DNA of 64,000 nt from Limonium bicolor (GCA_023374045.1 CM041778.1:292927533-292991532), one strand, 5' to 3'. Shown: positions 23,219-36,385, counted from the stretch's first letter. A program made the numbers and translations. The notes: generated by a model from the sequence alone, not told the origin.

Positions 23219-26200
23219 TGAAATACCCCGTAATTAAAAATAGTGATTAATTAGGCTAATAAGTAATTTAGAGCTTAATTAAGTATAAATAATCATAGGG
23301 AACAAATCCCGAAGAAAACGGATCCTTAAAATGGATTAAAATCACTAACGAACCTTAAAGCGCGTTTTTCGAGGTAACCGGGAAAACGTGTCTTTAAGCG
23401 GGTCAAATAGACTCGTAACAGTTTTGGTCAACTAAATAATCATTAATAAATATTAGTGAAGCTTTAGAACCAATAAAATCAATAAAACGAGAGATTAGTA
23501 AAAACTGTCAAAAACGGGAAGTTGTGGGGTAGAAACATAAATAACACAAACTTATGTGTCCACTTTAAAATAAAAAGTAAATTTTGTGTGTGTGTGTGGT
23601 GTGCAGCCGATGGGCTCTATTTCCCCCTTCTCTCTCACACACTCTTTATTCCTCTCTTATTAATAAAAGACAAACAATAACACTCACCTCACTTTATTAC
23701 TCTCACTCTACACTCACTTTTGTAATTCTCTCTCCTACCCCTCACTCTCTTCTCACGTGAACACCCCCTCCTCACTCTCTCTTTTCTTTCTTCCCCTACC
23801 TCATGCGATTCCATGGTGGAAATAGAAACACCCACAACTTCTACTTCTCTCCTTTGTAACTCTCTCTAATCCAACTCTTCCAAAAATTATAAAATACTAC
23901 CATTGTAATCCCTCACCAAGAGCTACATTTTCATCTTTCCAAAATTCGAAAACAATGATTTTCGTTTTCATGGGTATGTCCCATTTGGAGCTTCAACACC
24001 ACCATTAGAAGGCCCTCCTTCTCCTTGTTCTTCTAAGGTAAAAACATTTCGAAACTCCATCTTTTTAGCTAGCCTCAAAGGCAAAACGAAATTCATAACT
24101 AACCCTTGTTGTTCCTCTTGTTCTAGCCGATTTTGGCTTGTTGGTGGAGTTGGAAATATTGTTCTTGAGCCACTCCAAGCTCCATTTGAACTCTTGGAAG
24201 GTAATAAATTTCTAAACCCTAAAACCTAGATTGAAACTTGATTAATGGTTAGGGTTAGTTCTTAGTATTGAATGGTGTATATGAATGGTTGTAGTGTTAG
24301 AGGATTGGGATTTCAAACCGGTAGAGAGAGAAGGAAGAAGGAAGAGGAAAGGAAATCTAGAAGGAAAGCAAGGTAAGAATGCTCATTGTGTAGCCTTGTG
24401 TATATTTGTATATGTAACAGATTTAGAAGTAAAAATATGTATTGTAGAATGGTAATGCATTAGTAGTATAATGTGTAGGAGAGTGTAAGTATTTGAAGCT
24501 TTAAAGATATGTTAAAACAGATTGGGAATTTAAGTTGAGTGTGCAGGAATTTTTGTGAGTGTTTTAGCATTGTATTGGTATGAGAGCTTGTATATGGTTG
24601 ATGTTATAAACAGGTGAGAATGAATGAAAATGTGATAAAACAATGTGGTGAGAGTATAAAATTATAGGGGAGGTTATGGCAAAATTTGCCTAGGATTAGA
24701 ACACTTAGAGAATTAAAACTAGGTGACTAATGTGAGTGTGTAACAGATTTTGTTTGAGATGGATAGGGGGTAAGTTGAGAGAGATAGTTAAGGTAGTTGT
24801 AATGCATTGGGAGTGTTAGAAATGACATTAGGAGAGGGAGTTGTAGTTGGGGAGAGTTAGAGGAGAATCTGTAGCATAATGTATAAGGGGAGAAAACTGT
24901 ATAAGTGTTGGAGTGAAACTAGGAAAATTGTGTGTATAAGTTAGTATAGGATTGTGTAATGAATTAGGAAGGAATTAGCATGATTTAGAGTGTTTAAATT
25001 GTACAAAAACATGTTAGGATGTATGTAGGGAATTGGGGAAGCAATGGGTGAATTGGGAAAAAAAATAAATCTGTAGCAAGGTTCTGATTCCGTCCGACCC
25101 AGACGGTGAGTCGGACGTGGGTCGGACGGGGCTTAAGAAACGAAAACCAATCTTTCTGGAATGGTCCGACCCAGAGCCGTGAGTCGGACGTGGGTCGGAC
25201 ATGGCTTAAATAACGAAATAAACTTTCTGTAATGGTCCGACCCACAGCCGTGGATCGGACATGGGTCGGACCGATGAAAATTACAATGTCGAAGTTTCTG
25301 ACTTCGTCCGACCCAGACGGTGAGTCGGACGTGGGTCGGACGGAGCTTAGACGACAGGACCAAACCTTCTGGAATGGTCCGACTCAGAGAGTATGGGTCG
25401 GACGGAATAGTGCTGGGTCAGACAGGTAATTTCTGGGAACGAATCTTACTGGAATGGTCCGACCCAGGGCTTGGGTCGGACGGTGGGTCGGACGGTCCTA
25501 TACTTACAAAAAAAAAACAGTAAGCTTATAACTAGTATATATATATATATATACCCACCTATACATATGTATATATATGTGTGTGTAAATTATGGACAAG
25601 TAATGGAAAGTAAGTAAATGAAATATAAGTGTAAGGAATGTAAAGGCTTAGTGAATATGGATTAGTAAAAAACAAAGTAGTTGAGTTAAGATTAATAATG
25701 GTAGATTAACCATTCAATTGTATGCATATCATAGGATTTGATTTGTGACACCGGAAGGACGTTTGGAACACGTACGACGGTGAACGGTATGGATTCCTCA
25801 TGCCCCGTATGCTATCTTGGTTACTCTGATTTGTGTGTTGTGTGCTAATTGATCACCAAATAAGATAAATGCACGAATCGGAGTTATATGCATACTTGTG
25901 AATATGTAGTGTTGTATGTTGTGAATATTTTTCTTAAATCTTAGTTTGTATAATTCATGAAATGTTTGGATGAATATGAATGTGTTATGTATGGTGTATT
26001 GTACTGTGACCGAATGTGATGTTTGGACTTCTAACTTATTCCTAACAAGCTAACCATCCTAACTTAAAATGGTAATTAAATTGGAATGAGTAGAAGTCCG
26101 ATATAGTTTCGGCCACGCGTGAGGATGCGGAGTCACGAGAGGTTGGCTCCAATTCCTGACTCTTAAACTGGTCCGCGGCCCAAATCCCTTAAGTGGGTAG

Positions 26201-27115
26201 CATCCCGGATTGGTGAGTCAAGTAAATCCCGGAGGTGGGACGGTGTAGTCCCCAGGGCCGGAGGTCCCGACGACTTAACTTGAGTATAAGTAAGTAAGTA
26301 AGAATGAGTAAGTAAAGTAAATGAAAGTAAGTAATTGTAAGTAAGAAAAGTAAGTAATGAGTAAAAGAGTAAAGCATTCCGATTAACCCGGATGCATAAT
26401 TTGGCTAACCTTGTGAAGGTAAGTGAGATGTATGCTATGGTATTGTTGCCTTGATTGTGTAATGAAATGTATCGCATGTATGTTGAATGCAAAGCATGTA
26501 TGTATGAAAATAATGAACTGCATGTTTAGTGGATGTCAAATAGTCGGCGTGCCCTAGCTAGCACGCGGTATATGCGGAGTCTATATGCAGCGTTTGCTGA
26601 GCCCCTTGGGGCACCATTTTTACTACACGCAGGTACCCGTGAAGGATGAAGACTAGGAGAGTTGAAGTTTAATTTCCTGTCTTTCTTTTCTTTTGGTTTG
26701 TAACAATGAATTATGATGGGTGTACTAAGTAGTACATGGCTACAGTTTGTGAATAGCCGGTGTACCATGGGGTACACCTTTTTGGATTTTGGGATAGAAT
26801 GAGAATTGGTATAGATGAGTAGCCTTAGAAACTCATTCTTTTGGAACTTGGAAATGATGTAATTTAATATACTTAATACTCGGTGATCCAAGAATGTAAG
26901 TAGGTAATTTTGTATTCAGTATGCAATATATTAGTAGCTCGGTACACTATGTTCATCAGACCGTGACTGTAAGTATTAGCAGCCTAGCTAGCCGTATGGG
27001 CGGTTAGCGGCATTGTTTCACCCGCCGTAGTAGGTAGTAATATTTCCGCTGCGAACTCGTAAGATTAACAGGACAATGAGACGGTAAGCATAGGATTAAC
27101 GGTTGGGGTGTTACA
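23219..27115 (+). repeat. Element B 3' LTR
   Basis: 3897 bp, same termini and internal layout as 12791-16670, including the GTCGGAC array (25088-25497), the TAAG-rich stretch (26280-26370) and the GCTGAGCCCC hairpin with GCAGGTACC (about 26595-26640). Differences from the 5' copy are scattered and many are one-base length changes in runs. Ends at GGGGTGTTACA followed by the TCTAC duplication. Confidence 0.95.
25088..25497 (+). repeat. GTCCGACCC / GTCGGAC array in element B 3' LTR
   Basis: Same array as 14648-15058, with slightly better preserved units. Each unit pairs TGGTCCGACCCAG with GTCGGACGTGGGTCGGAC. Confidence 0.8.
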
Positions 27116-27120
27116 TCTAC

Positions 27121-27961
27121 ACACTCTACGAAATTTGGGGAGTACACTCTTTCCTTTATTAATTGCATGCCCTGTTAATTTATTTAAATCTACGCAATGA
27201 GGGCATTGCTTAAGCTTAAGGTGTGGGGAAGAGCCTTTTCAGGGCATTTTGTGCTTAAAATGTTTAAATCTCTCTGCTTATCTTGCATTTGTTCAAAAAT
27301 TAAAATTATGTACCCTGCTAATGTAGGTTGTTCTCTTAAAAACAAATACTATTATGAATTGTGGGATAAATGGTACAAATTTTAAAATTTTGATTACTTT
27401 GAGGAGCATTTTATATGCGGTGTGACCAAATAATCTGCAAATGGTTGGATTTTATTGCTCAGGGTTTCTTTCTGTCTTCTCTCTTAGGGATTGCTAAGGG
27501 GTGCTTCTCTGTTTTAAAAAGAAAAAGAAAAATAAAAAAAACAAGGGACTTGCGAGACACCATTGGTAACCAACAAAAGAGAGTTGAGTGTTCTTAAATA
27601 CAAAGGCGTGATGCCTACATTTTCTCATCCCTTATGCAAAAGTGAAACAAATGTATGAATCTATTTTTCCTTTTGTTTTCTCCTCAATGTCCATTCTTGA
27701 GAGAAGTTGGCCATGGTAAAAGTTCTCAGAGTCACCTAAAAGAAACATTGAGGTACCTTGGATCATACCCCGAAACTCTATATTTTATTTTTACCCTGAG
27801 CTCACCGATGCCACCAGCAGTTGATTTTACACTCCTCAATAAGTTAAAAAGATCATGTTTATCCTACCCTTCATGATAATATTTGTTAGTATTGAGCATT
27901 CCCTACTTACTTGGGTACGTGGTTTTGCATGAGGACAAGCAAAAAGATAAGTGTGGGGGTG
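27121..27961 (+). other. Element A 3' untranslated region with polypurine tract
   Basis: Continuation of element A after B. No supported gene. It contains repeats of the motif AAGTGTGGGG or AAGGTGTGGGG (12770-12784 before B, 27218-27230 here) and the actual polypurine tract GTGTGGGGGTG (27951-27961) directly before the 3' LTR. Athila elements often keep an env-like ORF in this position. Here only short frames remain and none looks like a membrane glycoprotein. Confidence 0.75.
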
Positions 27962-28127
27962 TGATAAGTGTCCAAATGAGCATGTTTTATAGGTGTATTT
28001 CATATATAATATTAGCACTTTTCTTGCTCATTTCTCCACTTCGGTTAGTTTTCCTCTAGTTTATGTTTTATTGTTATCTCACAAATTTATTGTTTAAACA
28101 TGAGGAAAACCAAGCTGGGAGTAAAGT

Positions 28128-30576
28128 TGTTACGCCCCAGATTTTTTTTATTTATTTAATTTCGTTCTACTCGTATTTCGTTGGGTTCCGTAAAGGGAGA
28201 ATAATAATATTCTTCTTTTCATTCTAGCGGGATTATGTCATTTATGGCTGATTGTCTTAAGTTAGAGGGAAGGTCCTTTTTATTTTGCTACTCATTAAAT
28301 AAGTAGGAATTAAACTTCCTTTTTAATATATCTCACTCTTATTTTTCCTTCCCTCTTCATTTATTTCACGATCTTTCCCTCACGTCAATTTCTAACATTC
28401 CTCTCTCAACTCCCGCTCTGCGTGCACATTCCTTCTCCTTCCCTTTGCTCTCTTCTCCTCAAATCTTCTCCTCTCTGTAAATCGAATAATCTATGGTTCT
28501 AGTTTCTGCGTTGGTGGTTCGGGTCTGACAATTCCGAGTTTGGGGATTTCGTTCTTCACTCAAGATTCTGGCTCCTCCTATCGGTGTGGTTCCTCTTTGA
28601 TTTGTGCAAGCGTTTGTGATTTCGGGATGGGATTCGAGTAGAGATTGTTGTCAGGTCCGCAGAGATGGCTTTGCGTCGGATGTGAGGTAGGTGGTAGATG
28701 GATTCAGTTGTGTGTGTTCACCCACGGGGGTTTCGAGCAATGTTTCCGTATATGTTTATTCGACTCTCTGATTTGTGGTGATTTGGGTGATTTCTGATTT
28801 GCGTTTTTAATGTGTTAAGACCCCGTGGTAGTATTTTGATTCGTATATTTTGGTTATGTAAGTGTTGCTTTGACAATGGTGAATTTACATCTGTAAATCT
28901 CCTTCTGTTTTGTGAATTCTGGGTGCCGCTGATTTGGGATTTATAAGGATTGTTCATTGATTTATGTGTGAGATTTAATGCGTTGTGTTTGCGTTTTTGG
29001 ATGGCAAAAACCCCATGGTTCCTCTGTATTTATGTCTGATTTGGTGTGGGTAATACTTTGGTATAGATTGGTGAAGTTTTGGTAATGTCTCTGTTCTGTT
29101 CGAGGCTTCTGTTCTGCTGTTTTCGTGCTGTCCGAACTTCCGTCCTAACTTCGAAGTTCGGACAGCATGTTTTGAACTTCTGGTTTATCGAGTTTTGGGC
29201 GTGTCCGAACTTCAGTCCGAACTTTGAAGTTCGGACACCCCGTTTTTCTGAAATCACCGGCTTCGAAGCTCGGACTTCACCGCGTAACGTTTCCGAAAAA
29301 CTGTCCGAAATCAGTCCGAACATTCCGACTTCATGTTCGGACACTGTGTATTTCCCTTCTGTTTTCAAATCGACTTGTGTCCTAACTTCGAAGTTAGGAC
29401 ACAAGTTCGGACGTCTCACTGTTTTGACCATATCTCCTTCGTTTGAGCTCCGTTTTGAGTGCCGTTTGCGGCGTTGGATTTATTTTCTCGAGTACTATAT
29501 GTTCTGATATGTTTTGGCACATGTATATGTGTACTTTAATTTAAAAGCCTTAGATAAGCTTTGAACTCTGATTTGGCTCAGAAAGAGTGTTTGAGCTTCT
29601 ACGCTTCTGTTTGCTAGTCAGTGTATGACTTCCGTTTTGATAAAGGATTATGATCCGTTTGATGTGCTTTGGCCCTCTGTTCTGTGTTCTGTCTGTTAAA
29701 GGCTTCTGCTTCGTTTTGTAAAGCTTCTGCTTTTGGGACCTAGATGTTTAGCTTCTGAGCCTTGGATAGTCGGGTCGGGCTGTCTCGTAGCATGCTGCAC
29801 AGGAATTCCTTCTGTTTTTCCCTTGGGTTCCCTTCTGTTATATCTCTCAGGGTCCCTTGAATTTTTAGTGACCGACGGGTCCATAGCTGTCTCTACGGCT
29901 TCTGTTGTGGGATCTTCGGATCCATAGGACGTTATGTGAGTCCTTCTTGTGTCAACTGGTGTCTAGTGTCCCACCTCTGTTTTGATTGAGCTTCTGTTAT
30001 GAACTTCTGAGTTTGTGGTTGCTTTGTTCTGATTTAAGACTTTTGTTCGGTTTGCTCAGTTCCTGCTTCTTTGCTCTGATTTGACAAACTTCTATTTCGG
30101 TTCTGGCTTGTCACTCCTCTGATTTGAGAAAGCTTCATTCTCTATCTGATTTATGTTACAACTTCCAGTCTGATTTGCTAAGCTTATGTATTAGTATATG
30201 ATTATGTTCAGTATATGTTTTGAGCATGCTCAGCTGATGAAGTTTATCACCTGCTGAGCTATAGTTTGGCTCACCCCTATTTCCGTCTGATTTGCAGGTT
30301 TAAGTTTCCTTTGAAGACTCCGCTCTACTTTCTCTGCTTCGTTGTTCACTTTGTAATTGTAGTTGTGGCTTAAGGCCCTTTGTAATTTGATTCTGTTATG
30401 TAATGAAGTTGGGCTTTCGCATGTAATGTCAGATAGACCTTGTAATCTGTTTCTAGTTAATAAAAGTGTACTTTGTTTCAGTTTTGGGTTTCGTTTGTTA
30501 GAGCCTTGCGTTATTAGGTAATAGATACGCGGCGTGTAACGTCCCTAACTCCTAGGGTGGTTTTGGGGTCGTTACA
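28128..30576 (+). repeat. S2: solo LTR related to element D
   Basis: 2449 bp starting TGTTACGCCCC and ending GGGGTCGTTACA, flanked by perfect AAAGT duplications (28123-28127 and 30577-30581). No internal domain. Long stretches (about 29740-29940) match the LTR of element D read on its own strand, for example GATAGTCGGGTCGGGCTGTC and GTGACCGACGGGTCC, so it comes from the same chromovirus family group. It carries GTCCGAACTTC/GAAGTTCGGAC palindromes (29130-29410) and the module GCTGAG...CTCACCCC...TTTGCAGGT (about 30255-30300). Confidence 0.92.
29130..29410 (+). repeat. Palindrome array in S2
   Basis: At least four imperfect palindromes of the form GTCCGAACTTC-GAAGTTCGGAC spaced 60-100 bp apart. 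Reading frames across them on both strands are a consequence of the repeat. Confidence 0.75.
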
Positions 30577-32000
30577 AAAGTAGACGAAGAGACGAACGCA
30601 TGGACGCAAACGGCTCAGAAAACGGAGTCCAAACGAAGAATCTAGAGCCGGTCAAAGTTTGTAGAAGAAAATGAGTCACGCATAGACCACATGAGTCCGC
30701 ATGGGGGCTGGCCGGACAGCTAGGCGGACAGGACATGTGACCGGGCGGACGTGAGGCGGACGTGAGGCGGACACACTTGCAACCACCTGAAATGGGGCGG
30801 ACGTGAGGTGGACACACTTGCAAAAATGGGGCGTACGTGAGGCGGACGTGAGGCGGACGTGAGGCGGACACACTTGCAACCGCCTAGCTAGAGGCGGACG
30901 TGACTAAAAATCAACGCGCGCCAGTTTTCTCTTCTTCGCTCGTCGACTTCGCCGCCCGTCGACTTGCTTCCGCCTACCTTATTTTCCTCACGCGTCATCA
31001 GCTCTGTCCCCTGCAATTAATGAGCAATCAATGCTCTTCCACCTCTGTCTGCAATCGATCTTCTTCTTCCTCTCCTCTATAAAAAAGCCACTGCTACTTC
31101 ATCAAAAACTACTCACGCTCATATACGTTCCACCCCAAACTCAACACTCAAAATCTCTCATTCCATTTACAGAAATCCTACGTACTCGCTCCACTCTTCT
31201 TCCTCTTCATTTCTCCATACACCATTCACGCCTCCGTATTTTTATTACGTCCAACCTCTGTCTGACTATTACCAGTTAATATGTCAGGCTAAGGAGGATT
31301 TGCTCCGGGTGAAGGTTTAGCTTTAGTCTGTTTAATTATGTAATCAATATTTCTACCGGTTAAAATAAATACAGTTTGTTACGTTTAAAGTTTATCACTC
31401 ACCATTTTAATAAATTACATGATTTATTAAAATGCTTTCCAAGTCTATTTTGATCAGACCGGTGATAAATAGACAGGTTAATTAAGCCGTAAATCTGGAG
31501 AAAGCTTATTATGATTTATAGGTTAGTATTTTCAGATGCAATTATAATTCCTCGAATTTAACGTCCGTTTACATAAGTATTGCTCGAACCTTGATTAGAC
31601 CGAGCATTTTCTGGTAAACGAGTTCTTATGAGTCTATGACTTAGTCCTTAAGATAATAACAGGAATTTTGCCAAACTAATATATTAAACCGGTAGAGATA
31701 GCATAATTAATCAGATTATATAAATCTGAACCGGAGTTCCATTTAATTCATCTGCACTCAGTTATCTTTTCTGCTATTTAAATTCTCTAAAACAAGTCAA
31801 TTAACTTCCCCCCTTTTTGTGACAAGCTTAGGAACTATTTTATCTCGCTATAAGTCCCACGGTTTGACCCCGGCCGCTTCTGTTTTACTATACTACTGCG
31901 ACCGGGTTTTATTTGCAGCCCGACAGATATTTTGAGTTTTAATTTCTTTTCTTTTATTAATTACACCAGTTCTAACAACTCACGATATAACCATTCTGCA

Positions 32001-34597
32001 TTCCTCATGTCTTACTCTTGAACCACTATTTACATCATGTCAAATGGTTCAATTAATATTAAGGCGTTACGGTAGGTACATAATTGCTACTCCTGTACTT
32101 ACCCTGTTATCCCGTTATTTCGGTCTAACTTAATGTTCTTAAACTCACAACTTTTTTAATCACTTCTCAAACTTGTTTACACTTCTTAGGACCTTTAAAG
32201 GTCACCAAAAAAACTCTTAAACATCATATAAAACCAATACCAATCAATCCCTCACCTTTTAGCCCCTTAAAAACACATACGGGTGCATTTCAGGCATGGT
32301 CCGGGACATGGTCCAGGTCCCTAGTCCCGAACCAATGCATTAACGTACTCTCGGCTCATTTTCTTACCGGGTCCGGGACTTTGTCCCAGACATAAGTCCT
32401 GGACCAATTCCTACATTCACTCTCGGGCCTTTTTTTGATGCGTTCGGGACCTTATACAAGGGCTATGTCCCGGACCCTGCTAAAAACTGCTATTAAGGTC
32501 ATTTTTCAACCCCAAATCAACCAACTTAATCCACCCTTAATCATTCCATAAACTTTCCATAAGTTTCCTACATAATTAAACACCTCAAAACACTCCTTAA
32601 ACCACCTCAGATCCTTGGTTAAATCCTCACTCCAATTCTTGTTCAAATTCAATAAACTTTCATTCTCACATTTGTGTTTTGCACACTTGTGCATTTCTAA
32701 ATTCCTTTTGGTAGTTTACACTCTTCTACCAATCTTACCAAATCACTTAATGACCCTTATTATCATTCCTATACATTTTCACCTCCAAACCACCCAAGTC
32801 TCTCTATCTTCTAAGTCTTGCACAACACTATCTCTTTTCTAGGTTTGACAATGCCTTTCAACCACCCATTTGCTACAGATTTTTACCCCTTTCAAAGCCA
32901 TCCTCCATTCACCATTCCAAGGTCACTAAACATCTATACTCAACCCAATAACACCTAAGCTTCTCCCATTGCCAAAGTCACCTAAAAACTTATTTTCTAC
33001 CGAAATTCGCCATAACTTCCCCATAAATCTAACATGTCCCAAACCATCAACTCATCAATTTTCATTTGTAATCTAGCCACAACCATAAGGTCCTCCCCAG
33101 CACACACATTTCCTCAAAATCCCATCAACAACATATAGCACTAAACATAAAGTGCATGGCTCTAAGGCCCTTAATTCAAACCAACAATTCACAAGCTCTC
33201 TCAAAATAACTAAGCACATTATTTTTTATATTTTGGGTTCATTATTCAATTTAACCCATCCCAAATTCTTAAACAAATCAAATAACCTTAGGGTAACTAA
33301 TTACCTTATTCCTCTATTTTTTTATTTCCAAGCTTCTCATCTCCTCTTCTTGGTCAAAATCGGTCAAGTTGACCAACCATTTTCCAACCTCACATTTAAC
33401 ACCCAAATGGGGAATTAGGCACTAATTAATACACCCATGCTTATTAACTAAGCTAGGAAGCAAGAGGAAGTGCTTAGAGCACAAAAATGAGAATTTACCT
33501 TAAACCCTAAGGTGGGTTTTTGGGTCATGAATCAAGAGGGCTCTCAACCACCATTTATGACTTGAAAAGAATATCAAACAAGGAAAGGAACAAGGCATAA
33601 GAGGGAAAAAATCGGCCATACAAGGAATGGGAAGAAAAGTGAGTTTTTCCTTGAAATTTTTACCTTAGGAGAGAGAGGAGACTCCACCTAAACATTGATG
33701 CCATTATCTCTTCAAATGGGGAAAACCCATGGAGATGAACTTCATTATTTCGGATTTTGAAAAGAGGGAAGTGTGGAGCTGGGTGAGAGGAACACAAATA
33801 TGTGTTTTTGTTTTTATTTGAGCATTTTTGTGGCTTGAGCAAGAGGATGAAGAGGGGCTGCCATGGGAGCTCTTGAGGGAGTTCAAAATCACCAGGAATG
33901 GGGAAGGTGGGGAGTGCTCACGTGGGAGAAAGGGAAAAGGGAAGGAGAGAGAGGAGGGAAATGAGAGGAGAGAGGGTAATTTTTACCTTTTGTACTTTTT
34001 CTCTCACTTTTTGACTTTTCAACTCTTTTCATTAACTAGCTACTCATGTGTGAGAGGGAGGCTGTTTTAACTAATAAAAACCAGCCCCAACAAGTACATA
34101 TGAGCTGGGGCGTTTTTCGTCTTTTACAGAAACGCTCGTTAATTTACCCGGTTTTAGCATTATTCACTAAACGGGCCCGTTTTCCGGAATTTTCTCATTT
34201 CTTAATCTTAATGGTTGTTAAGCTTCCACTAATGTTTATTTATAGTTATTTAATGAACTATTATTTTTACGGGTTCATTTGACCACTTACAATCACGTTT
34301 TCGGGTTTTCTCGAAAAACGTGCGCTAAAGCTTTATTAGTGTTTTTAATACATTATTTGGATCCGTTTTCTTTCGGGAATTGTTCCCATATATTATTTAG
34401 GCCTTATTAAGCCTTTAAAATCCATTAAATACCCTTTTTAAGGTTGTATTTCTCCTAGGGTCACTTAACGCTCAATTTAGCGTTTTTCTTGTTTCCTTTG
34501 GATTTATTCTTCTTACCAAAATTCATTAGGCACTAATAGGCCCTCAATATCATATTAGAGTAATTTTAATCACCCTAATTAAGTTCGGGATATTTCA
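32001..34597 (-). repeat. T1: part of a chromovirus-type LTR hosting element A
   Basis: Read on the minus strand it begins TGAAATATCCCG at 34597, the terminus type of S1, S3 and B LTRs. Sequence order matches S3 from about 39560 to 42545, including a cluster of GGTCCGGGAC/GTCCCGGACC words (32290-32480). Element A interrupts it at 32000, so the remaining LTR end should lie left of the window. No gene is supported. Purine-rich and AT-rich stretches only. Confidence 0.75.
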
Positions 34598-36385
34598 ACC
34601 TTAAAGGCGCATCTTGGAGAGACATTTTTCCTTTTGTAATCCTGAACAATTCCCTGACATAATAAGACATTAAGTGCAAGGCTTCTTCCATGGGTGAAAG
34701 CACCCTGACAATCGTTGATAATATCAGGTTGGACAGTCCTTATCCTAGTTGTAATGACTTTCGATATTACTTTATAAAGTACATTGCAGCAAGCTATAGG
34801 TCTCAAGTCCTTAACTGAGTCGGGTTCACAAGTGTAGTGTTCACTTGTTTTAGGAGTTTACTTCTCTAAAAAATCCTTAATGGCCATGGTAACATATTGT
34901 CCCACAATAGACCAAGCAGACTTGAAAAACAATGAGTTAAATCCATCTGGGCCAGGCGCTTTTGTGTTCTTAATGGTCTTCAGAGCTTCCAAAATTTCCT
35001 TGTCAATAACCATACAAGTAAGCTTTTCATTGTTACCATCAAACACTTTCATCCCTCTTAGAAAGACATTATGCTCACATTTGCATCTATCTTGCATTTT
35101 CTTACCAAGAAGGTTGGTAAAGAATTGCACTATAGAGCACCAATCTCCTCATCATTCGTTATTCTCTCCACCCTGGTCACCAATCATCATATTAATCTTG
35201 GAATAATTCCTCCTGGAATTCATCATTCTATGAAAATATGCATTGGATTCATCCCCCATCTGAATCCAATCAATTTTCACTTGCTGCACCACATGAGTAT
35301 TTAAGAGATTGGTAGCTTGGTTGTATTGTTGAATCTGATTATTTTCCAACTCGATCAAGGCTCTGTTAAAAGGGTCAGACATCAGATTTTTCTGTGTGTT
35401 ATGCAGGTTGTCTTTACACATCTCCACCTTATCCCTTAGATGAGAAAATTTAGCCATATTCAAACTTTTCAGGTTAGTCGTGACGACCTTAAGTCTTTGG
35501 ACAACATTAAACATAGGGCATCCCACCACCCTAATAGACTAACGTGCTCTGACTACGTCCAAATAATTTCCAGCAATAACCCATATATTACGGAATCTGA
35601 ATATAGTAGGTAGTCTTGGAATTTCATTATCAAATCTAACCAAGATAGGCGAATGATCTGATATGTCTGGGGGGCAAAACTCTACACTTGACTCTAGAAC
35701 TTATTCAGCCAGGTATTATTCATCAACGCTCTATCCAGTTTGCAACAGATTCTGGAAGAGGGATCAGTGACATGTTTATTCGTCCACGAATACAGAGCAC
35801 CAGAAAATTTTAGTCATGCACATCAATGTTATCAATACATTCTACAAACTGAGAGTCTATTTCATCAGCAACTAGACTACCTACAGAATTTTCACTTTGT
35901 TTTAGTATGCAGTTAAAATCCCCCATCACAATCCGGGATCCTGAATATCCTGACCCAGTTTCCTCAGATCATCCCACAGCTTCATTCTATCATTCAGGCT
36001 GTTTGCAGCATAAACTGCTGTGAACCAGAACAAGTTCTCTCCATTCCTAGAAATAACTTTGCAGTTAATTAACTGATTACTATATCAACACATTGTACCT
36101 CCCACAAATTCGCATCCCAGATTAACAAAATTCTGCAATCTTGTCCAAATTCACATTCGAAATGCCATCCCATTTTCTCTTCCACCAAGCATATATCCCA
36201 TCAAACTTATTATCCCGAATTCGAGTTTCTAATATGGAAAACAAACACACCTTATTAACCGCAGCAAAGCTCTCAATTGCTGCTCTTTTATTCGGGGCAT
36301 TCAGCCCTCTAATGTTCTGGGATGCAATATGAAACCTACCCATTAGGTAGATTAACATTCGATCCCCCTTGAGGATTTCCTCCAC
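34598..36385 (-). pseudogene. LINE ORF2: endonuclease and start of reverse transcriptase
   Basis: The endonuclease begins with IASQNIRGLN then KRAAIESF and ILETRI (about 36340-36200). Its middle is decayed. A linker (35529-35152) includes KIDWIQMGDESNAYFH. RT starts with IKNTKAPGPDGFNSLFFKSAW (about 34950), then RPIACCNVLYKVISKV and DCQGAFTHGRS. The coding sequence ends at CAFKV, immediately before where motif A (the first catalytic Asp) is expected; T1 inserted exactly there. ORF2 would nick target DNA and copy the LINE RNA. Dead: several frameshifts plus the insertion. Confidence 0.85.

Larger units (their letters stand above)
12791..27115 (+). mobile_element. Element B: complete Tekay-like chromovirus carrying an AlkB-type domain
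   Basis: A 14.3-kb Ty3/gypsy element with 3.9-kb LTRs (12791-16670 and 23219-27115), initiator-Met primer site, gag, an AlkB-like dioxygenase block, protease, RT, RNase H, integrase with a C-terminal chromodomain, and a polypurine tract. Long LTRs beginning TGAAATACCCC and ending GGGGTGTTACA plus the chromodomain place it near Tekay/Del. It is bounded by TCTAC duplications and nested in element A. The two LTRs are very similar, so insertion is recent relative to its hosts. Pol and gag contain many one-base shifts. It is the only element here with visible introns and an extra enzyme domain. Confidence 0.93.
12..32000 (+). mobile_element. Element A: Athila-like Ty3/gypsy retrotransposon, interrupted three times
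   Basis: Complete LTR retrotransposon: 5' LTR, tRNA-Asp primer site, gag, protease, RT, RNase H, integrase, polypurine tract and 3' LTR all lie in order on the plus strand. The Gag (residues such as FPHSLTGNASKWYHSL), the DLGAS protease motif and the PBS point to the Athila lineage. It is split by S1 (5654-10501), B (12791-27115) and S2 (28128-30576). Without these it is about 10.35 kb, a normal Athila size. Flanks are TTCCC (7-11) and TTCCT (32001-32005), a target duplication with one mismatch. The flanking DNA is another LTR (T1). The copy is defective: stop in gag, frameshifts, RT catalytic region damaged. I see no env-like ORF. Confidence 0.9.
27962..32000 (+). repeat. Element A 3' LTR, split by solo LTR S2
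   Basis: Matches 12-1565. Starts TGATAAGTG directly after the polypurine tract and ends ATTCTGCA at 32000. S2 plus one 5-bp duplication interrupts it at 28127/30577. The LTR alone is about 1585 bp. The GGCGGAC-word cluster (30700-30900) has more copies of CGGACGTGAGG than in the 5' LTR. Confidence 0.93.

Noticed and set aside
27121..27961. env-like gene in element A
   Set aside because: Only frames of about 60-75 codons without signal peptide plus transmembrane pattern; nothing comparable to an envelope-like protein.
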